Below are positions 43,510-52,275 of a stretch of DNA of 64,000 bases, in pieces. The notes under the pieces were generated by a model. That model had not been told where the DNA came from. It saw nothing but the letters and a program-made list of their open reading frames with translations, and did not search any database. The DNA lies in assembly GCF_004135935.1 (NCBI RefSeq), contig NZ_CP025086.1:558001-622000 (forward strand), read 5' to 3'. This stretch comes from Methylovirgula ligni (GTDB taxonomy: Bacteria; Pseudomonadota; Alphaproteobacteria; Rhizobiales; Beijerinckiaceae). The position numbers and the translations under genes are program-made. Every line of letters starts with the position of its first letter. The first letter of the stretch is position 1.

Positions 43510-45012
43510 ATGTTCGAAGGGCTTTCGGAAAAGCTCTCTGGCATATTGGACGGGCTGACCCGTCGCGGCACGCTCTCGGAAGAGGATGTGAACCTCGCCT
43601 TGCGCGAGGTGCGCCGCGCCCTGCTCGAGGCCGATGTCGCGCTCGATGTCGTGCGCTCCTTCGTCGACAAGGTGAAGAACCGCGCCGTCGGGGCCAATGT
43701 CGTCAAGTCGGTCACGCCCGGCCAGATGGTCATCAAGATCGTCAACGACGTCTTGATCGAGACCCTCGGCTCGGACGCGCAGCCGATCGACCTCGACGCA
43801 CCGCCCCCCGTCGCCATCATGATGGTCGGCCTGCAAGGCGCCGGCAAGACGACGACCTCCGCCAAGATCGCCAAGCGCCTCACCGAACTCCAGAAGCGCC
43901 GCGTGCTGATGGCCTCGCTCGACGTGAAGCGCCCGGCGGCGCAGGAGCAGCTCGCCGTCCTCGGCCGGCAGGTCGGCATCGATACGCTGCCGATCATCGC
44001 CGGGCAGACGCCGGTGCAGATCGCCAAGCGGGCCGAAGAGGCCGCGCGATTGCAAGGTTATGACGTGGTGATGCTCGACACCGCCGGCCGCACCCATATC
44101 GACGAGGCCCTGATGGCCGAGATGGTGGAGATCAAGCGGGCCGCGAACCCGCATGAAATCCTGCTCGTCGCCGACAGCCTCACCGGCCAGGACGCCGTCA
44201 ATCTCGCCAAGAATTTCGACGATCGCGTCGGCATCACCGGCATTGTGCTCACCCGCGTCGACGGCGACGGGCGTGGCGGCGCGGCGCTGTCGATGCGCGC
44301 CGTCACCGGCAAGCCGATCAAGCTGCTCGGCACCGGCGAGAAGATGGATGCGCTGGAGGATTTCCATCCCAACCGCATCGCCAACCGCATCCTCGGCATG
44401 GGCGACATCGTTTCGCTGGTCGAGAAGGCGGCGCAGACGATCGACGCGCAGAAGGCGCAGAAGATCGCCGAGCGGATGCGCAAGGGCAAGTTCGACCTCG
44501 AGGACTTGTCGGATCAGCTTGCGCAGGTCGAGAAAATCGGCGGCCTCGGCGGCATTATGAGCATGCTGCCCGGCATGGCCAAGATGAAAGACCAGATCGC
44601 CTCCGCCAATCTCGACGACAAGGTCATCAAGCGCCAGCGTGCCATCATCTTCTCGATGACGCCGCAGGAGCGGCGCAACCCCGACATCCTCAAGGCCTCG
44701 CGCAAGAAGCGTATCGCCGCCGGCTCCGGCACAAGGGTCGAGGACGTGAACCGGCTGTTGAAGCAGCATCGCGGCATGGCCGACATGATGAAACAGCTTG
44801 GCTCCGCGAAGCGCGGCCCGCTCTCGCAAATGGCCTCGGCCTTCGGGCTTGGTGGCGGCATGCCAAAACTGCCGGAGCTGCCGCAGGGCCTCTTGAACAA
44901 TCCGCCGAAGAGCCTTCCCGGCCTGCCGGGTCTCGGCGGCGGCAAGCTGCCGGGCGGTTTGCCCGGTCTCGGCGGCGGTGGATTCAACCCCTTCGGGGGG
45001 AAGAAGAAATAA
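43510..45012 (+). CDS. ffh: Signal recognition particle protein Ffh
   Basis: 500 aa. SRP GTPase that delivers nascent membrane proteins to FtsY. The N domain is followed by the G domain (MMVGLQGAGKTTTSAKIAKR, DVKRPAAQEQL, VVMLDTAGRTHID, TRVDGDGRGGAAL) and the Met-rich M domain that binds 4.5S RNA (MSMLPGMAKMKDQ, SRKKRIAAGSGTRVEDVNRL). It ends in a Gly/Pro/Leu-rich low-complexity tail, usual in alphaproteobacteria. rpsP follows after 31 bp. Confidence 0.97.
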   Translation: MFEGLSEKLSGILDGLTRRGTLSEEDVNLALREVRRALLEADVALDVVRSFVDKVKNRAVGANVVKSVTPGQMVIKIVNDVLIETLGSDAQPIDLDAPPPVAIMMVGLQGAGKTTTSAKIAKRLTELQKRRVLMASLDVKRPAAQEQLAVLGRQVGIDTLPIIAGQTPVQIAKRAEEAARLQGYDVVMLDTAGRTHIDEALMAEMVEIKRAANPHEILLVADSLTGQDAVNLAKNFDDRVGITGIVLTRVDGDGRGGAALSMRAVTGKPIKLLGTGEKMDALEDFHPNRIANRILGMGDIVSLVEKAAQTIDAQKAQKIAERMRKGKFDLEDLSDQLAQVEKIGGLGGIMSMLPGMAKMKDQIASANLDDKVIKRQRAIIFSMTPQERRNPDILKASRKKRIAAGSGTRVEDVNRLLKQHRGMADMMKQLGSAKRGPLSQMASAFGLGGGMPKLPELPQGLLNNPPKSLPGLPGLGGGKLPGGLPGLGGGGFNPFGGKKK

Positions 45013-45043
45013 CAGGTTTGTTCGTTAGAAAGGAAAACGCAAA

Positions 45044-45409
45044 ATGTCTCTGAAAATTCGTCTCGCACGTGGCGGCGCCAAGAAGCGCCCCTTCTATCGT
45101 GTCGTCGTCGCCGATTCACGCATGCCGCGTGACGGCCGCTTCATCGAGAAGCTCGGCACGTTCGATCCGGTAAAGCCGAAGGACGCCGCCGACCGGCTGG
45201 TGCTCGACACTGAAAAGGCTCTGGCCTGGATCGCCAAGGGCGCGCAGCCGACGGATCGCGTCGCACGCCTGCTCGACGGGCTTGGCGCCGTGAAGCGCGA
45301 AGCGCAGAATAACCCGGAGAAGGCACTGCCGAAGAAGAAGGCGCAGGAGCGCGCCGCAGCCGCCGCCGCCAAGGCCGGCGCCGCCGAAGAAGCCGCACCG
45401 GCGGCCTGA
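45044..45409 (+). CDS. rpsP: 30S ribosomal protein S16
   Basis: 121 aa. It starts [20 protein letters not shown], the S16 signature, and carries [15 protein letters not shown]. The C-terminal Lys/Ala-rich extension ([20 protein letters not shown]) is longer than in E. coli but normal for alphaproteobacteria. The Shine-Dalgarno is GAAAGGAAA. It lies in the ffh-rpsP-rimM-trmD operon. Confidence 0.97.
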   Translation: MSLKIRLARGGAKKRPFYRVVVADSRMPRDGRFIEKLGTFDPVKPKDAADRLVLDTEKALAWIAKGAQPTDRVARLLDGLGAVKREAQNNPEKALPKKKAQERAAAAAAKAGAAEEAAPAA

Positions 45410-45411
45410 AC

Positions 45412-45984
45412 GTGACGCCGAGCCGCCCCGTCCCGCCCCCGGCGCACGATCTTGTGCTCGTCGGGCGGATCGGCGCGGCGCATGGCATCAAGGGCGAGGT
45501 GCGCCTCGTCTCCTTCACCGAAGATCCCAAAGCGATCGGCGATTACGGCGCGCTGCAGGATGCAGACGGCAAACGGCGCTTCGAGATCGCGACGCTGCGA
45601 CGGGTGAAGGACAATATTTTTATTGCGCGTTTCGTCGGTATTTCAACACGCGACGCGGCCGAGGCGCTGAACAATCTCGAGCTTTATCTTCCCCGCGCGG
45701 CGCTGCCCGCGGCGGCGGAGGGCGAATTCTACCACGCCGATCTCATCGGCCTCGCCGCTGTCGACGGCGCCGGCACGGAGATTGGCCGCGTGCTGAATGT
45801 GCTGAATTTCGGCGGCGGCGATATTCTCGAAATCGCGCCCGCGGGCGGCGGCGAAACTTTGCTGCTGCCGTTCACCACGGCCTGCGTGCCGTCGGTCGAT
45901 CTTGCGGCAAAGCGTCTTCTCATCGTGCCGCCAATCGAGATCGAGGCCGTCCCCGAGGGCGACGATCTGGACACGTTCCGCTGA
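45412..45984 (+). CDS. rimM: Ribosome maturation factor RimM
   Basis: 190 aa with a GTG start 2 bp after the rpsP stop. It assists 30S head assembly by binding S19. The N-terminal RimM barrel is seen in [20 protein letters not shown] and the PRC-like C-terminal half in [20 protein letters not shown] and [15 protein letters not shown]. The stop overlaps the trmD start by one base (TGATG). Confidence 0.96.
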   Translation: MTPSRPVPPPAHDLVLVGRIGAAHGIKGEVRLVSFTEDPKAIGDYGALQDADGKRRFEIATLRRVKDNIFIARFVGISTRDAAEALNNLELYLPRAALPAAAEGEFYHADLIGLAAVDGAGTEIGRVLNVLNFGGGDILEIAPAGGGETLLLPFTTACVPSVDLAAKRLLIVPPIEIEAVPEGDDLDTFR

Positions 45985-46700
45985 TGTGGCGCGCAACTAT
46001 CCTCACGCTCTTTCCCGAAATGTTTCCGGGGCCGCTTGGGCTTTCGCTCGCCGGCGATGCGCTGAAGCGCGACATCTGGAGCCTTGAGGCGATCGACATC
46101 CGTGCCCACGGCCTCGGCAAGCATCGCAGCGTGGACGACACGCCCTTCGGCGGCGGTGCCGGCATGGTGATACGGGCCGACGTGCTCGCCGCGAGCCTCG
46201 ACGCCGCACTGGCGCCGGACGATGCGCGGCCGCGCCTGCTGATGAGCCCGCGCGGCAAGCCGTTGACGCAGGCTCGCGTGCGCCAACTCGCGGACGGCCC
46301 CGGCGTCGCACTCGTCTGCGGCCGTTTCGAGGGCATCGACGAGCGGGCGATCGAAGCGCGTGATCTCGAAGAGATTTCGATCGGCGATTACGTACTCTCC
46401 GGCGGCGAGCTTGCGGCTTTGGTGCTGCTCGACGCCGCCGTGCGTTTGCTGCCCGGCGTCATGGGCAAGCTGGAATCAGGTGCCGAGGAGAGTTTCGAGA
46501 ACGGCCGGCTCGAATATCCGCACTATACCAAGCCGCGCACCTTCGAGGGCCGCGCGGTGCCGGAGGTCCTGCTCTCGGGAGATCATGCGAAGATCGCTGC
46601 CTGGCGCGAAGCCGAAGCACAGGCGCTGACCGCGGCGCGGCGGCCGGATTTGCTCGCCACGTCATTGCGAGCGAAGCGCGGCAATCCAGAATCGAAATAG
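45984..46700 (+). CDS. trmD: tRNA (guanine-N1)-methyltransferase TrmD
   Basis: 238 aa. SPOUT enzyme making m1G37 in tRNA, which prevents frameshifting. Key motifs: [49 protein letters not shown] and the knot loop [20 protein letters not shown]. The last 14 residues or so ([14 protein letters not shown]) are encoded by a copy of the dispersed repeat (46660-46689), so the native C-terminus seems to have been replaced or extended. rplS, which normally follows, is absent here. Confidence 0.95.
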   Translation: MWRATILTLFPEMFPGPLGLSLAGDALKRDIWSLEAIDIRAHGLGKHRSVDDTPFGGGAGMVIRADVLAASLDAALAPDDARPRLLMSPRGKPLTQARVRQLADGPGVALVCGRFEGIDERAIEARDLEEISIGDYVLSGGELAALVLLDAAVRLLPGVMGKLESGAEESFENGRLEYPHYTKPRTFEGRAVPEVLLSGDHAKIAAWREAEAQALTAARRPDLLATSLRAKRGNPESK

Positions 46701-46740
46701 GGCTGGATTGCTTCGGCGCTGCGCTTGCGCGCCTCGCAAC
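46660..46740. repeat. Dispersed repeat pair at the 3' end of trmD
   Basis: A direct copy (46660-46689, CGTCATTGCGAG...GGCAATCCAG) lies inside the trmD frame. A degenerate inverted copy (CTGGATTGCTTCGG... from 46703 to about 46740) follows after 13 bp. Together they could form a large hairpin between trmD and the convergent yjbQ gene. Confidence 0.8.
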
Positions 46741-46744
46741 GATG

Positions 46745-47173
46745 CTATTCCCCGATGAGATGCAGCACGACTTCACGGTGATGCGGCGCGCGGCGATGTT
46801 CGAAGAGATAGACGCCCTGCCAGGTGCCGAGCAGGAGCTTGCCGCCATGCAGGGGGATCGAAAGCTGCGTCTGCGTCAACGCGGCGCGGATATGCGCCGG
46901 CATGTCGTCGGGGCCTTCCGCGTTATGGACGTAGAGGTTGCCGTCCTCCGGCGCGATCCGCGCAAAGAAGGCTTCGAGATCACGGCACACATCGGGATCG
47001 GCATTTTCCTGGATGAGCAGCGAGGCGGAGGTGTGCCGGCAGAAGAGCGTCAGCAGCCCGTCTTCGATATCGAGATGCGACAGCCAATCCTTGATCGGCT
47101 TGGTGATCTCGACAAGCCCTTGGCCGTACGTCTCGACGCCCAGCCTGTGAAGGGCCTGGCGGAGTTCCGTCAT
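46745..47173 (-). CDS. YjbQ family secondary thiamine-phosphate synthase-like protein
   Basis: 142 aa of the YjbQ/UPF0047 family. The conserved core is TLFCRHTSASLLIQENADPD, then HNAEGPDDMPAHIRAALTQT and GTWQGVYLFEHRRAPHHREV. Family members show weak thiamine-phosphate synthase activity; the real role is unknown. The start overlaps the HPr stop by one base (TAATG), so it is co-translated with the PTS-Ntr genes. Confidence 0.92.
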   Translation of the reverse strand: MTELRQALHRLGVETYGQGLVEITKPIKDWLSHLDIEDGLLTLFCRHTSASLLIQENADPDVCRDLEAFFARIAPEDGNLYVHNAEGPDDMPAHIRAALTQTQLSIPLHGGKLLLGTWQGVYLFEHRRAPHHREVVLHLIGE

Positions 47174-47484
47174 TATTCGTCTTCGCCGAATCTGTTGGCG
47201 ATCAGCGCTTCGAGCGCGTCGAGGACTTCAGCGGCTTCCTTCCCCCTGGCCGTGACGATGATGGTCGAGCCAATGCCGGCGCCGAGCGTCAATATGCCCA
47301 TGATCGAGGTGCCGCCGACCGTCTCGCCGGCGCGGCTCACAGTGACATCGGCCGCGAACTGCTCGACGCACTGGACGAATTTCGCGGTCGCGCGCGCATG
47401 CAGGCCCTTACGATTGATGATCGGCAGTTCGCGCACAAGCGTACCGTCGTCGATCTCGGGAAGGGGTTGCCGGGCCTCGTTCAT
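47173..47484 (-). CDS. ptsH: HPr-family phosphocarrier protein
   Basis: 103 aa. The phosphorylated His is at residue 29 in NRKGLHARATAKFV, and the Ser regulatory site region is GGTSIMGILTLGAG, the target of HprK. It passes phosphate from EI-Ntr to EIIA-type proteins in the regulatory PTS of alphaproteobacteria, which does not import sugar. It overlaps the EIIA gene by ATGA. EI-Ntr (ptsP) is not in the window. Confidence 0.95.
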   Translation of the reverse strand: MNEARQPLPEIDDGTLVRELPIINRKGLHARATAKFVQCVEQFAADVTVSRAGETVGGTSIMGILTLGAGIGSTIIVTARGKEAAEVLDALEALIANRFGEDE

Positions 47485-47882
47485 TTGCCCCCAAGCACGC
47501 GGCTGGCGACATAGATATATTTGCGGCCGGCGTCCTGCGCCTGAAGCACCGCCTGGTCGAGGCTCAGCGCGTCGCGGATCGAGGCAAGCTTGATGAGCAT
47601 GGGCAGGTTGATGCCGGCAACGACCTCGACCTGACCGCCGTTCATCACTGAAATCGCCAGATTGGACGGCGTACCGCCGAACATATCGGTCAAGACCACG
47701 ACGCCCATGCCGTGATCGACCTGCCTGACCGCCGCGAGAATATCCCGGCGGCGCTCCTCCATATCATCCTCGGGTCCAATGGAAACGGTGGCGATCTGCT
47801 TCTGCGGGCCGACGACATGTTCCAGCGCGGCGCGGAACTCGGTCGCCAAATGGCCGTGGGTGACCAGCACCATCCCGATCAT
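47481..47882 (-). CDS. PTS EIIA-Man family regulatory protein
   Basis: About 133 aa from the ATG at 47882 (MIGMVLVTHGHLATEF); an ATG at 47891 adds three residues. The active His is in VTHGHLA, and the fold motifs VVVLTDMFGGTPSNLAISVM and VVAGINLPMLIKLASIRD are typical EIIA-Man. There is no IIB/IIC permease, so it is a regulatory member of PTS-Ntr. The gap to hprK (47883-48107) shows no gene. Confidence 0.93.
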   Translation of the reverse strand: MIGMVLVTHGHLATEFRAALEHVVGPQKQIATVSIGPEDDMEERRRDILAAVRQVDHGMGVVVLTDMFGGTPSNLAISVMNGGQVEVVAGINLPMLIKLASIRDALSLDQAVLQAQDAGRKYIYVASRVLGGK

Positions 47883-48107
47883 TGACAGCACCGTTTCAAG
47901 CCGCGGCCATGCCGCGCACCGAGCAAGGACAATCGAAAGACGCTAATGCCGCCGTTCATTTCCTGCCCTTTGATCCTTGACGTTGAAAACCGACGCAAAA
48001 TTCAAGTCCAGGTCCAGGCTGCTGGGGCGCGAAATTTCCAAGTCGCGATGGGGACGCCATCTTGTGCAGCGCGGCGAAATTCGCAAGTGAAATGACAGCC
48101 TCCCGCC

Positions 48108-48584
48108 TCAGATTGTCCCAAATTGTCGAAGCCATGCCACAGCCGCCAGCGCCGAATCGGTGGCGCCGCCGCCGGCGCGCAAGCGCAAGAGCGGCAATTC
48201 TACATCGCAAAGCGTAACATAAGGGTTGACCGGGTCCGGATAGCGCGCCGCCTGATCCGGTGGGAGAAGATCGACGACGAGCCGGACCACGGCGGCGGAT
48301 TCCGCGCCGATCTCGACGATGCCTTGGCCACGGCGCTCGATTTTGCCGTGCACCGCCGGATGGCCGCGGGCGATCAAGCGTCCGTGATTTGCGAAGAGAT
48401 GAACCACGTCATCGCCGATCAGGGCGCCGAACCGGCCCATTTGATGCGCCGCCTCCAGCAAGGCCAGCGCCAGGCTGCTCTTGCCCGCGCCGGAAGCCCC
48501 ACGGATGAGAATTCCGGCCTCTCCCACCGCGACCGCGCTGGCGTAAATCGCGACCGGCGCCGGGGCGGCTCCGCCAACGCTCAC
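48108..48584 (-). CDS. hprK: HPr kinase/phosphorylase, short alphaproteobacterial form
   Basis: 158 aa. Only the C-terminal kinase domain is present, as usual in alphaproteobacteria. Walker A is GASGAGKSS at about residues 29-37, and the HPr-kinase signature region is seen in ARGHPAVHGKIERRGQGIVE. It phosphorylates and dephosphorylates Ser of HPr. It overlaps chvG by 4 bp, linking phosphotransferase state to the ChvG-ChvI system. Confidence 0.93.
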   Translation of the reverse strand: MSVGGAAPAPVAIYASAVAVGEAGILIRGASGAGKSSLALALLEAAHQMGRFGALIGDDVVHLFANHGRLIARGHPAVHGKIERRGQGIVEIGAESAAVVRLVVDLLPPDQAARYPDPVNPYVTLCDVELPLLRLRAGGGATDSALAAVAWLRQFGTI

Positions 48585-50410
48585 CGCGCCGCCCGTATCC
48601 AGACAACAAAGCGCGCGCCCAGAATCCGCGGCGCGCCGTCTGCACCCGCGGCGATACGGTTCATCCCCCGGATACGGCCGCCGTGCGCCTCGATAATCTG
48701 GCGCGAGATGGAGAGGCCGAGGCCCGAATTCTGACCGAAGCCCTGATTCGGCCGGTCGGTGTAGAAGCGCTCGAAAATGCGCTCGAAGGCGTCGGCGGGA
48801 ATGCCCGGCCCATCGTCATCGACGATAACCTCGAAGCCATCGGCCAGCGTGCCGTTGGCGAGCGCCGCTTTGGCCGGACGCAGGCTGACGCGGACGCTGC
48901 CGCCCGGCTGGGAAAAGGATTTGGCGTTGTCGATCAGGTTGTTGAGAACTTGACCCAGACGCGAGTCGTGACCGAGAATCAAAAAGCCGTTCTTGCGTGC
49001 GTCCTCGCCGGGGCCGGGCGCGGCAATATCGAGCATGACGCGCGCGCTCTCCTGCTCGACATGGTTGGCGATCTCGACGACCGTGCCGACGATACGCGCC
49101 AGATTGACCGGCTCCATGTCGGCACGGGCGAGTTCGGCATCGAGGCGCGAAGCATCGGAAATATCGCTGATCAGCCGGTCGAGCCGGCGCACGTCGTGCT
49201 GGATGATGGCGAGAAGGCGCTTGTGTGCGTCCTCCGTGCGGGCGATCGGCAGAGTCTCGACAGCGCTGCGCAGGGAAGTGAGCGGATTTTTCAATTCGTG
49301 CGCCACATCGGCGGCGAAGCTCTCGATGGCGTCCATGCGATGATAGAGCGCCCGCGTCATGTCGCGCAGCGCGCCGGAGAGATGGCCGATCTCGTCGCTG
49401 CGGTTGGTGAAATCGGGAATCTCCTGGCGCGATTTGATGCCGCGCCGCACCCGCTCGGCGGCTTCCGCCAGCCGGTGCATCGGCCCGGCGATCGTGCCCG
49501 CAAGCAGCAGCGACAGCAGCAGCATGATCGCCGCCGAAACCAGGAAGACGCGGATAATCGCCCAGCGCTCGGAGGCGATGATCGCGTCGATATCGCCGCC
49601 TTGCGTCGAGAGCAGAAGCGCGCCGCCCACGGTGTGCAGAAGTTCGATCGGCACGGCGACGGAGACGATCGTCTCGCCCCTGGCGTTCATCCGCACGACG
49701 GATTTGGCCTCGTTGGAGAGCGCACGGGCAACTTCCGGATAGGTATTGCCGTTGGCCATGCCGATATCTTCGTAGAGCGGCAGCTCGTTATAGGTGAAGG
49801 AGCGCTTCATCGCCGCCCAGATCCGGTCCAGCCAGTTGCCGGTATCCTCGTTCTGCGGCGGCAGATCGAGACGCAGAATGTCGCCGCGCGCGCTGAGCGC
49901 GCGTGAATCGAGCAGCAGATAGCCGTCACGGTCGTAGATGCGGGCGCGGGTGCGGGTCGGCGACACGAGCCGGCGCAGCACCGGACCGATACGCTCCGGA
50001 TTTATGGAAAATTCGAGCGAGGGGCGGCTCTCGTCGGGCGCGCCACCTTTACCGGGGATGAGTTGCAGCAGCTTTTCCGGATCGACGGTGATTGCGTCCG
50101 TCGCGACGCTTGCCGAAGCGGCGACAGCCGCGGCGATGATCTCGCCCTGCACCTGCAGGCTCTGCACCCGCGCGTCGATGAGACCTTCGCGGAACTGGTT
50201 GAGATAGAGGAAGCCGAGCAGCAGCGCGACGAGGCCGCCGAGGTTGAGCACGACGATGCGGCGGGTGAGCGAGGACGAGAAGCGGATCGCGACCGCCTGC
50301 TCAAGCGTGCGGAAACGCCGCCAGAACCGCCACGCGAGGCTGCGCCGGAGGTTGCGCTTGCGCGGGGCTTCGAGGACTTGCTCGAACTGCTCGTGCGCTT
50401 CGACGCTCAT
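48581..50410 (-). CDS. chvG: Sensor histidine kinase ChvG
   Basis: 609 aa inner-membrane kinase. Two membrane helices (IVVLNLGGLVALLLGFLYLN; AIIRVFLVSAAIMLLLSLLL) flank a periplasmic stimulus-sensing domain, followed by HAMP, a HisKA domain with phospho-His 371 in VAHELKNPLTSL, and an ATPase domain (NNLIDNAKSFSQPG, VDDDGPGIPADAFERIFERF). In rhizobia the ExoS/ChvG-ChvI pair responds to acid and envelope stress. It lies 14 bp after chvI. Confidence 0.95.
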   Translation of the reverse strand: MSVEAHEQFEQVLEAPRKRNLRRSLAWRFWRRFRTLEQAVAIRFSSSLTRRIVVLNLGGLVALLLGFLYLNQFREGLIDARVQSLQVQGEIIAAAVAASASVATDAITVDPEKLLQLIPGKGGAPDESRPSLEFSINPERIGPVLRRLVSPTRTRARIYDRDGYLLLDSRALSARGDILRLDLPPQNEDTGNWLDRIWAAMKRSFTYNELPLYEDIGMANGNTYPEVARALSNEAKSVVRMNARGETIVSVAVPIELLHTVGGALLLSTQGGDIDAIIASERWAIIRVFLVSAAIMLLLSLLLAGTIAGPMHRLAEAAERVRRGIKSRQEIPDFTNRSDEIGHLSGALRDMTRALYHRMDAIESFAADVAHELKNPLTSLRSAVETLPIARTEDAHKRLLAIIQHDVRRLDRLISDISDASRLDAELARADMEPVNLARIVGTVVEIANHVEQESARVMLDIAAPGPGEDARKNGFLILGHDSRLGQVLNNLIDNAKSFSQPGGSVRVSLRPAKAALANGTLADGFEVIVDDDGPGIPADAFERIFERFYTDRPNQGFGQNSGLGLSISRQIIEAHGGRIRGMNRIAAGADGAPRILGARFVVWIRAAR

Positions 50411-50424
50411 TCAGATCGCCGCGT

Positions 50425-51126
50425 TCATTCCTTGAATCGATAACCGACGCCGTAAAGGGTTTCGATCATCTCGAACTCCTCGTCGACGATTTTGAACTTC
50501 TTGCGCAGGCGCTTGATGTGGCTATCGATCGTGCGGTCATCGACATAGACCTGATCGTCATAGGCGGCATCCATCAGCGCGTTGCGGCTCTTGACGACGC
50601 CGGGCCGGGTCGCCAGCGCCTGAAGAATGAGGAACTCGGTCACGGTGAGCGTCACCGGCTCGTTCTTCCAGGTGCAGGTATGGCGCTCGGGGTCCATCTT
50701 GAGCAGGCCGCGCTCGAGGATCTTGGCCTCGGACTCCTTTTGCGCCGCCGCTTCCTTGGGGTTGGCGCGGCGCAGGATAGCGCGGACGCGCTCGACCAGC
50801 AGACGCTGCGAGAAGGGTTTGCGGATGAAATCGTCGGCGCCCATCTTGAGGCCGAACAATTCATCGATCTCCTCATCCTTCGAGGTGAGGAAGATGACCG
50901 GCAGATCGGACTTCTGCCGCAGCCGCCGCAACAGCTCCATGCCGTCCATGCGCGGCATCTTGATATCAAAAATCGCGAGGTCTGGCGGATTGGTCTTCAA
51001 CCCGTCGAGCGCGGTCGAGCCGTCGGTGTAAGTCTGAACCCGATAGCCTTCCCCCTCGAGCGCGATGGAAACCGATGTGAGGATGTTGCGGTCATCATCG
51101 ACCAAGGCGATCGTCGGCATCGACAC
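50425..51126 (-). CDS. chvI: Response regulator ChvI
   Basis: 233 aa OmpR-family regulator. The receiver has phospho-acceptor Asp54 in [13 protein letters not shown] and acidic pocket ALVDDDRN; the winged-helix DNA-binding domain contains [20 protein letters not shown] and [16 protein letters not shown]. The start may be the Met at 51126 or 51120. The first gene of the chvI-chvG-hprK-EIIA-ptsH-yjbQ block. Confidence 0.96.
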   Translation of the reverse strand: MSMPTIALVDDDRNILTSVSIALEGEGYRVQTYTDGSTALDGLKTNPPDLAIFDIKMPRMDGMELLRRLRQKSDLPVIFLTSKDEEIDELFGLKMGADDFIRKPFSQRLLVERVRAILRRANPKEAAAQKESEAKILERGLLKMDPERHTCTWKNEPVTLTVTEFLILQALATRPGVVKSRNALMDAAYDDQVYVDDRTIDSHIKRLRKKFKIVDEEFEMIETLYGVGYRFKE

Positions 51127-51433
51127 TCCTAAGGTTCATAAGGACCGAGATGTTGCTAGACGCTACCGGCGGGCCTCATACAGGCACTAGCTAACCCGGC
51201 ATCAGATGAACACGACGTGAGGGACTTCTTAACCCAAAAGCACCGCCATGCGGCCACGACGTGATCGACGCATGAACGACCTTGGAAACCTCTTCGAGCT
51301 TAAGGGCTGAAATGAGGCCGCAATCCGCGTCTAGGCAAGCCATACCATTAGAACTATAGGGGAATCTACCCCTGTAATGGGCAAAAGCGCGCCTTGGGCG
51401 TCAGACGGCTCTCGGAGATGGAGAACAGCGGCC
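51127..51433. promoter_or_regulatory. Divergent chvI / HugZ-like intergenic region
   Basis: This 307-bp gap must hold promoters for both genes. The clearest element is a nested inverted repeat 51345-51380: outer arms CCATTA/TAATGG and inner arms AGGGG/CCCCT, ending 53 bp before the HugZ-like start. TTAGAACTA inside it resembles half an Irr box only. No gene or RNA was recognised. Confidence 0.35.
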
Positions 51434-52213
51434 ATGAATGCCCCCGATCGATCCGAAAACCCGCCGGAAAATCAACCCGAAAGCCCGAAATTCGACGCTG
51501 TTGCCGAGGCAAAGCTGCTTCTGCGCACGGTTCGCTGGGCGAGCCTCGCCACCCTCGCACCCGAGTCGGGCGACCCCTTCGCCACCTTGGTCAATGTCGC
51601 GAGCGCCCCCGACGGCAGCCCCATCCTGCTGCTGTCGCAGCTCGCGGCCCACCGCCGGCATATCGCGGCCGATCCCCGGGTTTCGCTTCTGTTCTATCTG
51701 CCGAAAAAAGGTGATCCGCTGGCGCATCCGCGCCTTACCCTGGGCGGCCGGGCGATCTTGGTCGAAGACACGGCCGAACGCGCCAATCTGCGCGCCCGTT
51801 TTCTCGCCCGGCACCCGAAATCCGCGCTTTATGCGGACTTCCCGGACTTCGCCTTCTTCCGCGTCGAATTGGACAGCCTGCATCTCAACGGCGGCTTCGG
51901 CCGCGCCGCGCCGGGCCTCACCGTGGCGCAAGTCCTGACTCCGATCGCCGGTGCGACCGAGTTTGTCGCCGGCGAAGCGGGCGCGCTGGCGCATGTAAAT
52001 CAAGACCACGCCGATTTCGCACCGCTGCTGGCGCAAGCCTTCGGCCGGAAAAGCGGCGGCCATTGGCGCACGCTGGGGTTCGACCCCGAGGGCGTCGATC
52101 TCGGCAATGATGAAACGATCCTGCGGCTACCCTTCCCGCAGCCGATCGCGACGATCGCCGAATTGCGGCACGCGCTGGTCGCGCTGGCGCAGTCGGCGCG
52201 GACGCAGAACTAA
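51434..52213 (+). CDS. HugZ-like / pyridoxamine 5'-phosphate oxidase-fold protein
   Basis: About 259 aa from the ATG at 51434. The split-barrel FMN-binding-type domain (LLRTVRWASLATLAPESGDP, LLLSQLAAHRRHIAADPRVS, VEDTAERANLRARFLARHPK) is followed by a DUF2470-like C-terminal domain (LAHVNQDHADFAPLLAQAFG). This two-domain layout is that of HugZ/HutZ heme-utilisation proteins, some of which degrade heme. A heme role would fit the iron content of the window but is not shown by the sequence. It stands alone. Confidence 0.85.
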   Translation: MNAPDRSENPPENQPESPKFDAVAEAKLLLRTVRWASLATLAPESGDPFATLVNVASAPDGSPILLLSQLAAHRRHIAADPRVSLLFYLPKKGDPLAHPRLTLGGRAILVEDTAERANLRARFLARHPKSALYADFPDFAFFRVELDSLHLNGGFGRAAPGLTVAQVLTPIAGATEFVAGEAGALAHVNQDHADFAPLLAQAFGRKSGGHWRTLGFDPEGVDLGNDETILRLPFPQPIATIAELRHALVALAQSARTQN

Positions 52214-52226
52214 AGGTTTTTTTGGC

Positions 52227-52270
52227 GCGTTTTCTTCACGCGAACCCGTATCCGCTTCGCTCGAAAACGC
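52227..52270. repeat. Second-type intergenic palindromic repeat
   Basis: Outer arms GCGTTTTC/GAAAACGC with inner GCGAA/TTCGC, lying between the convergent HugZ-like and ccmG genes. It resembles a common Hyphomicrobiales intergenic element and could also act as an attenuator; a T-run (52217-52223) precedes it. Confidence 0.6.
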
Positions 52271-52275
52271 TCCAG

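Noticed and set aside
51348-51360. Irr box before the HugZ-like gene
   Set aside because: Only the left half (TTAGAA) is present and the right half reads TAGG. It does not meet the dyad seen at 13149 and 37237.
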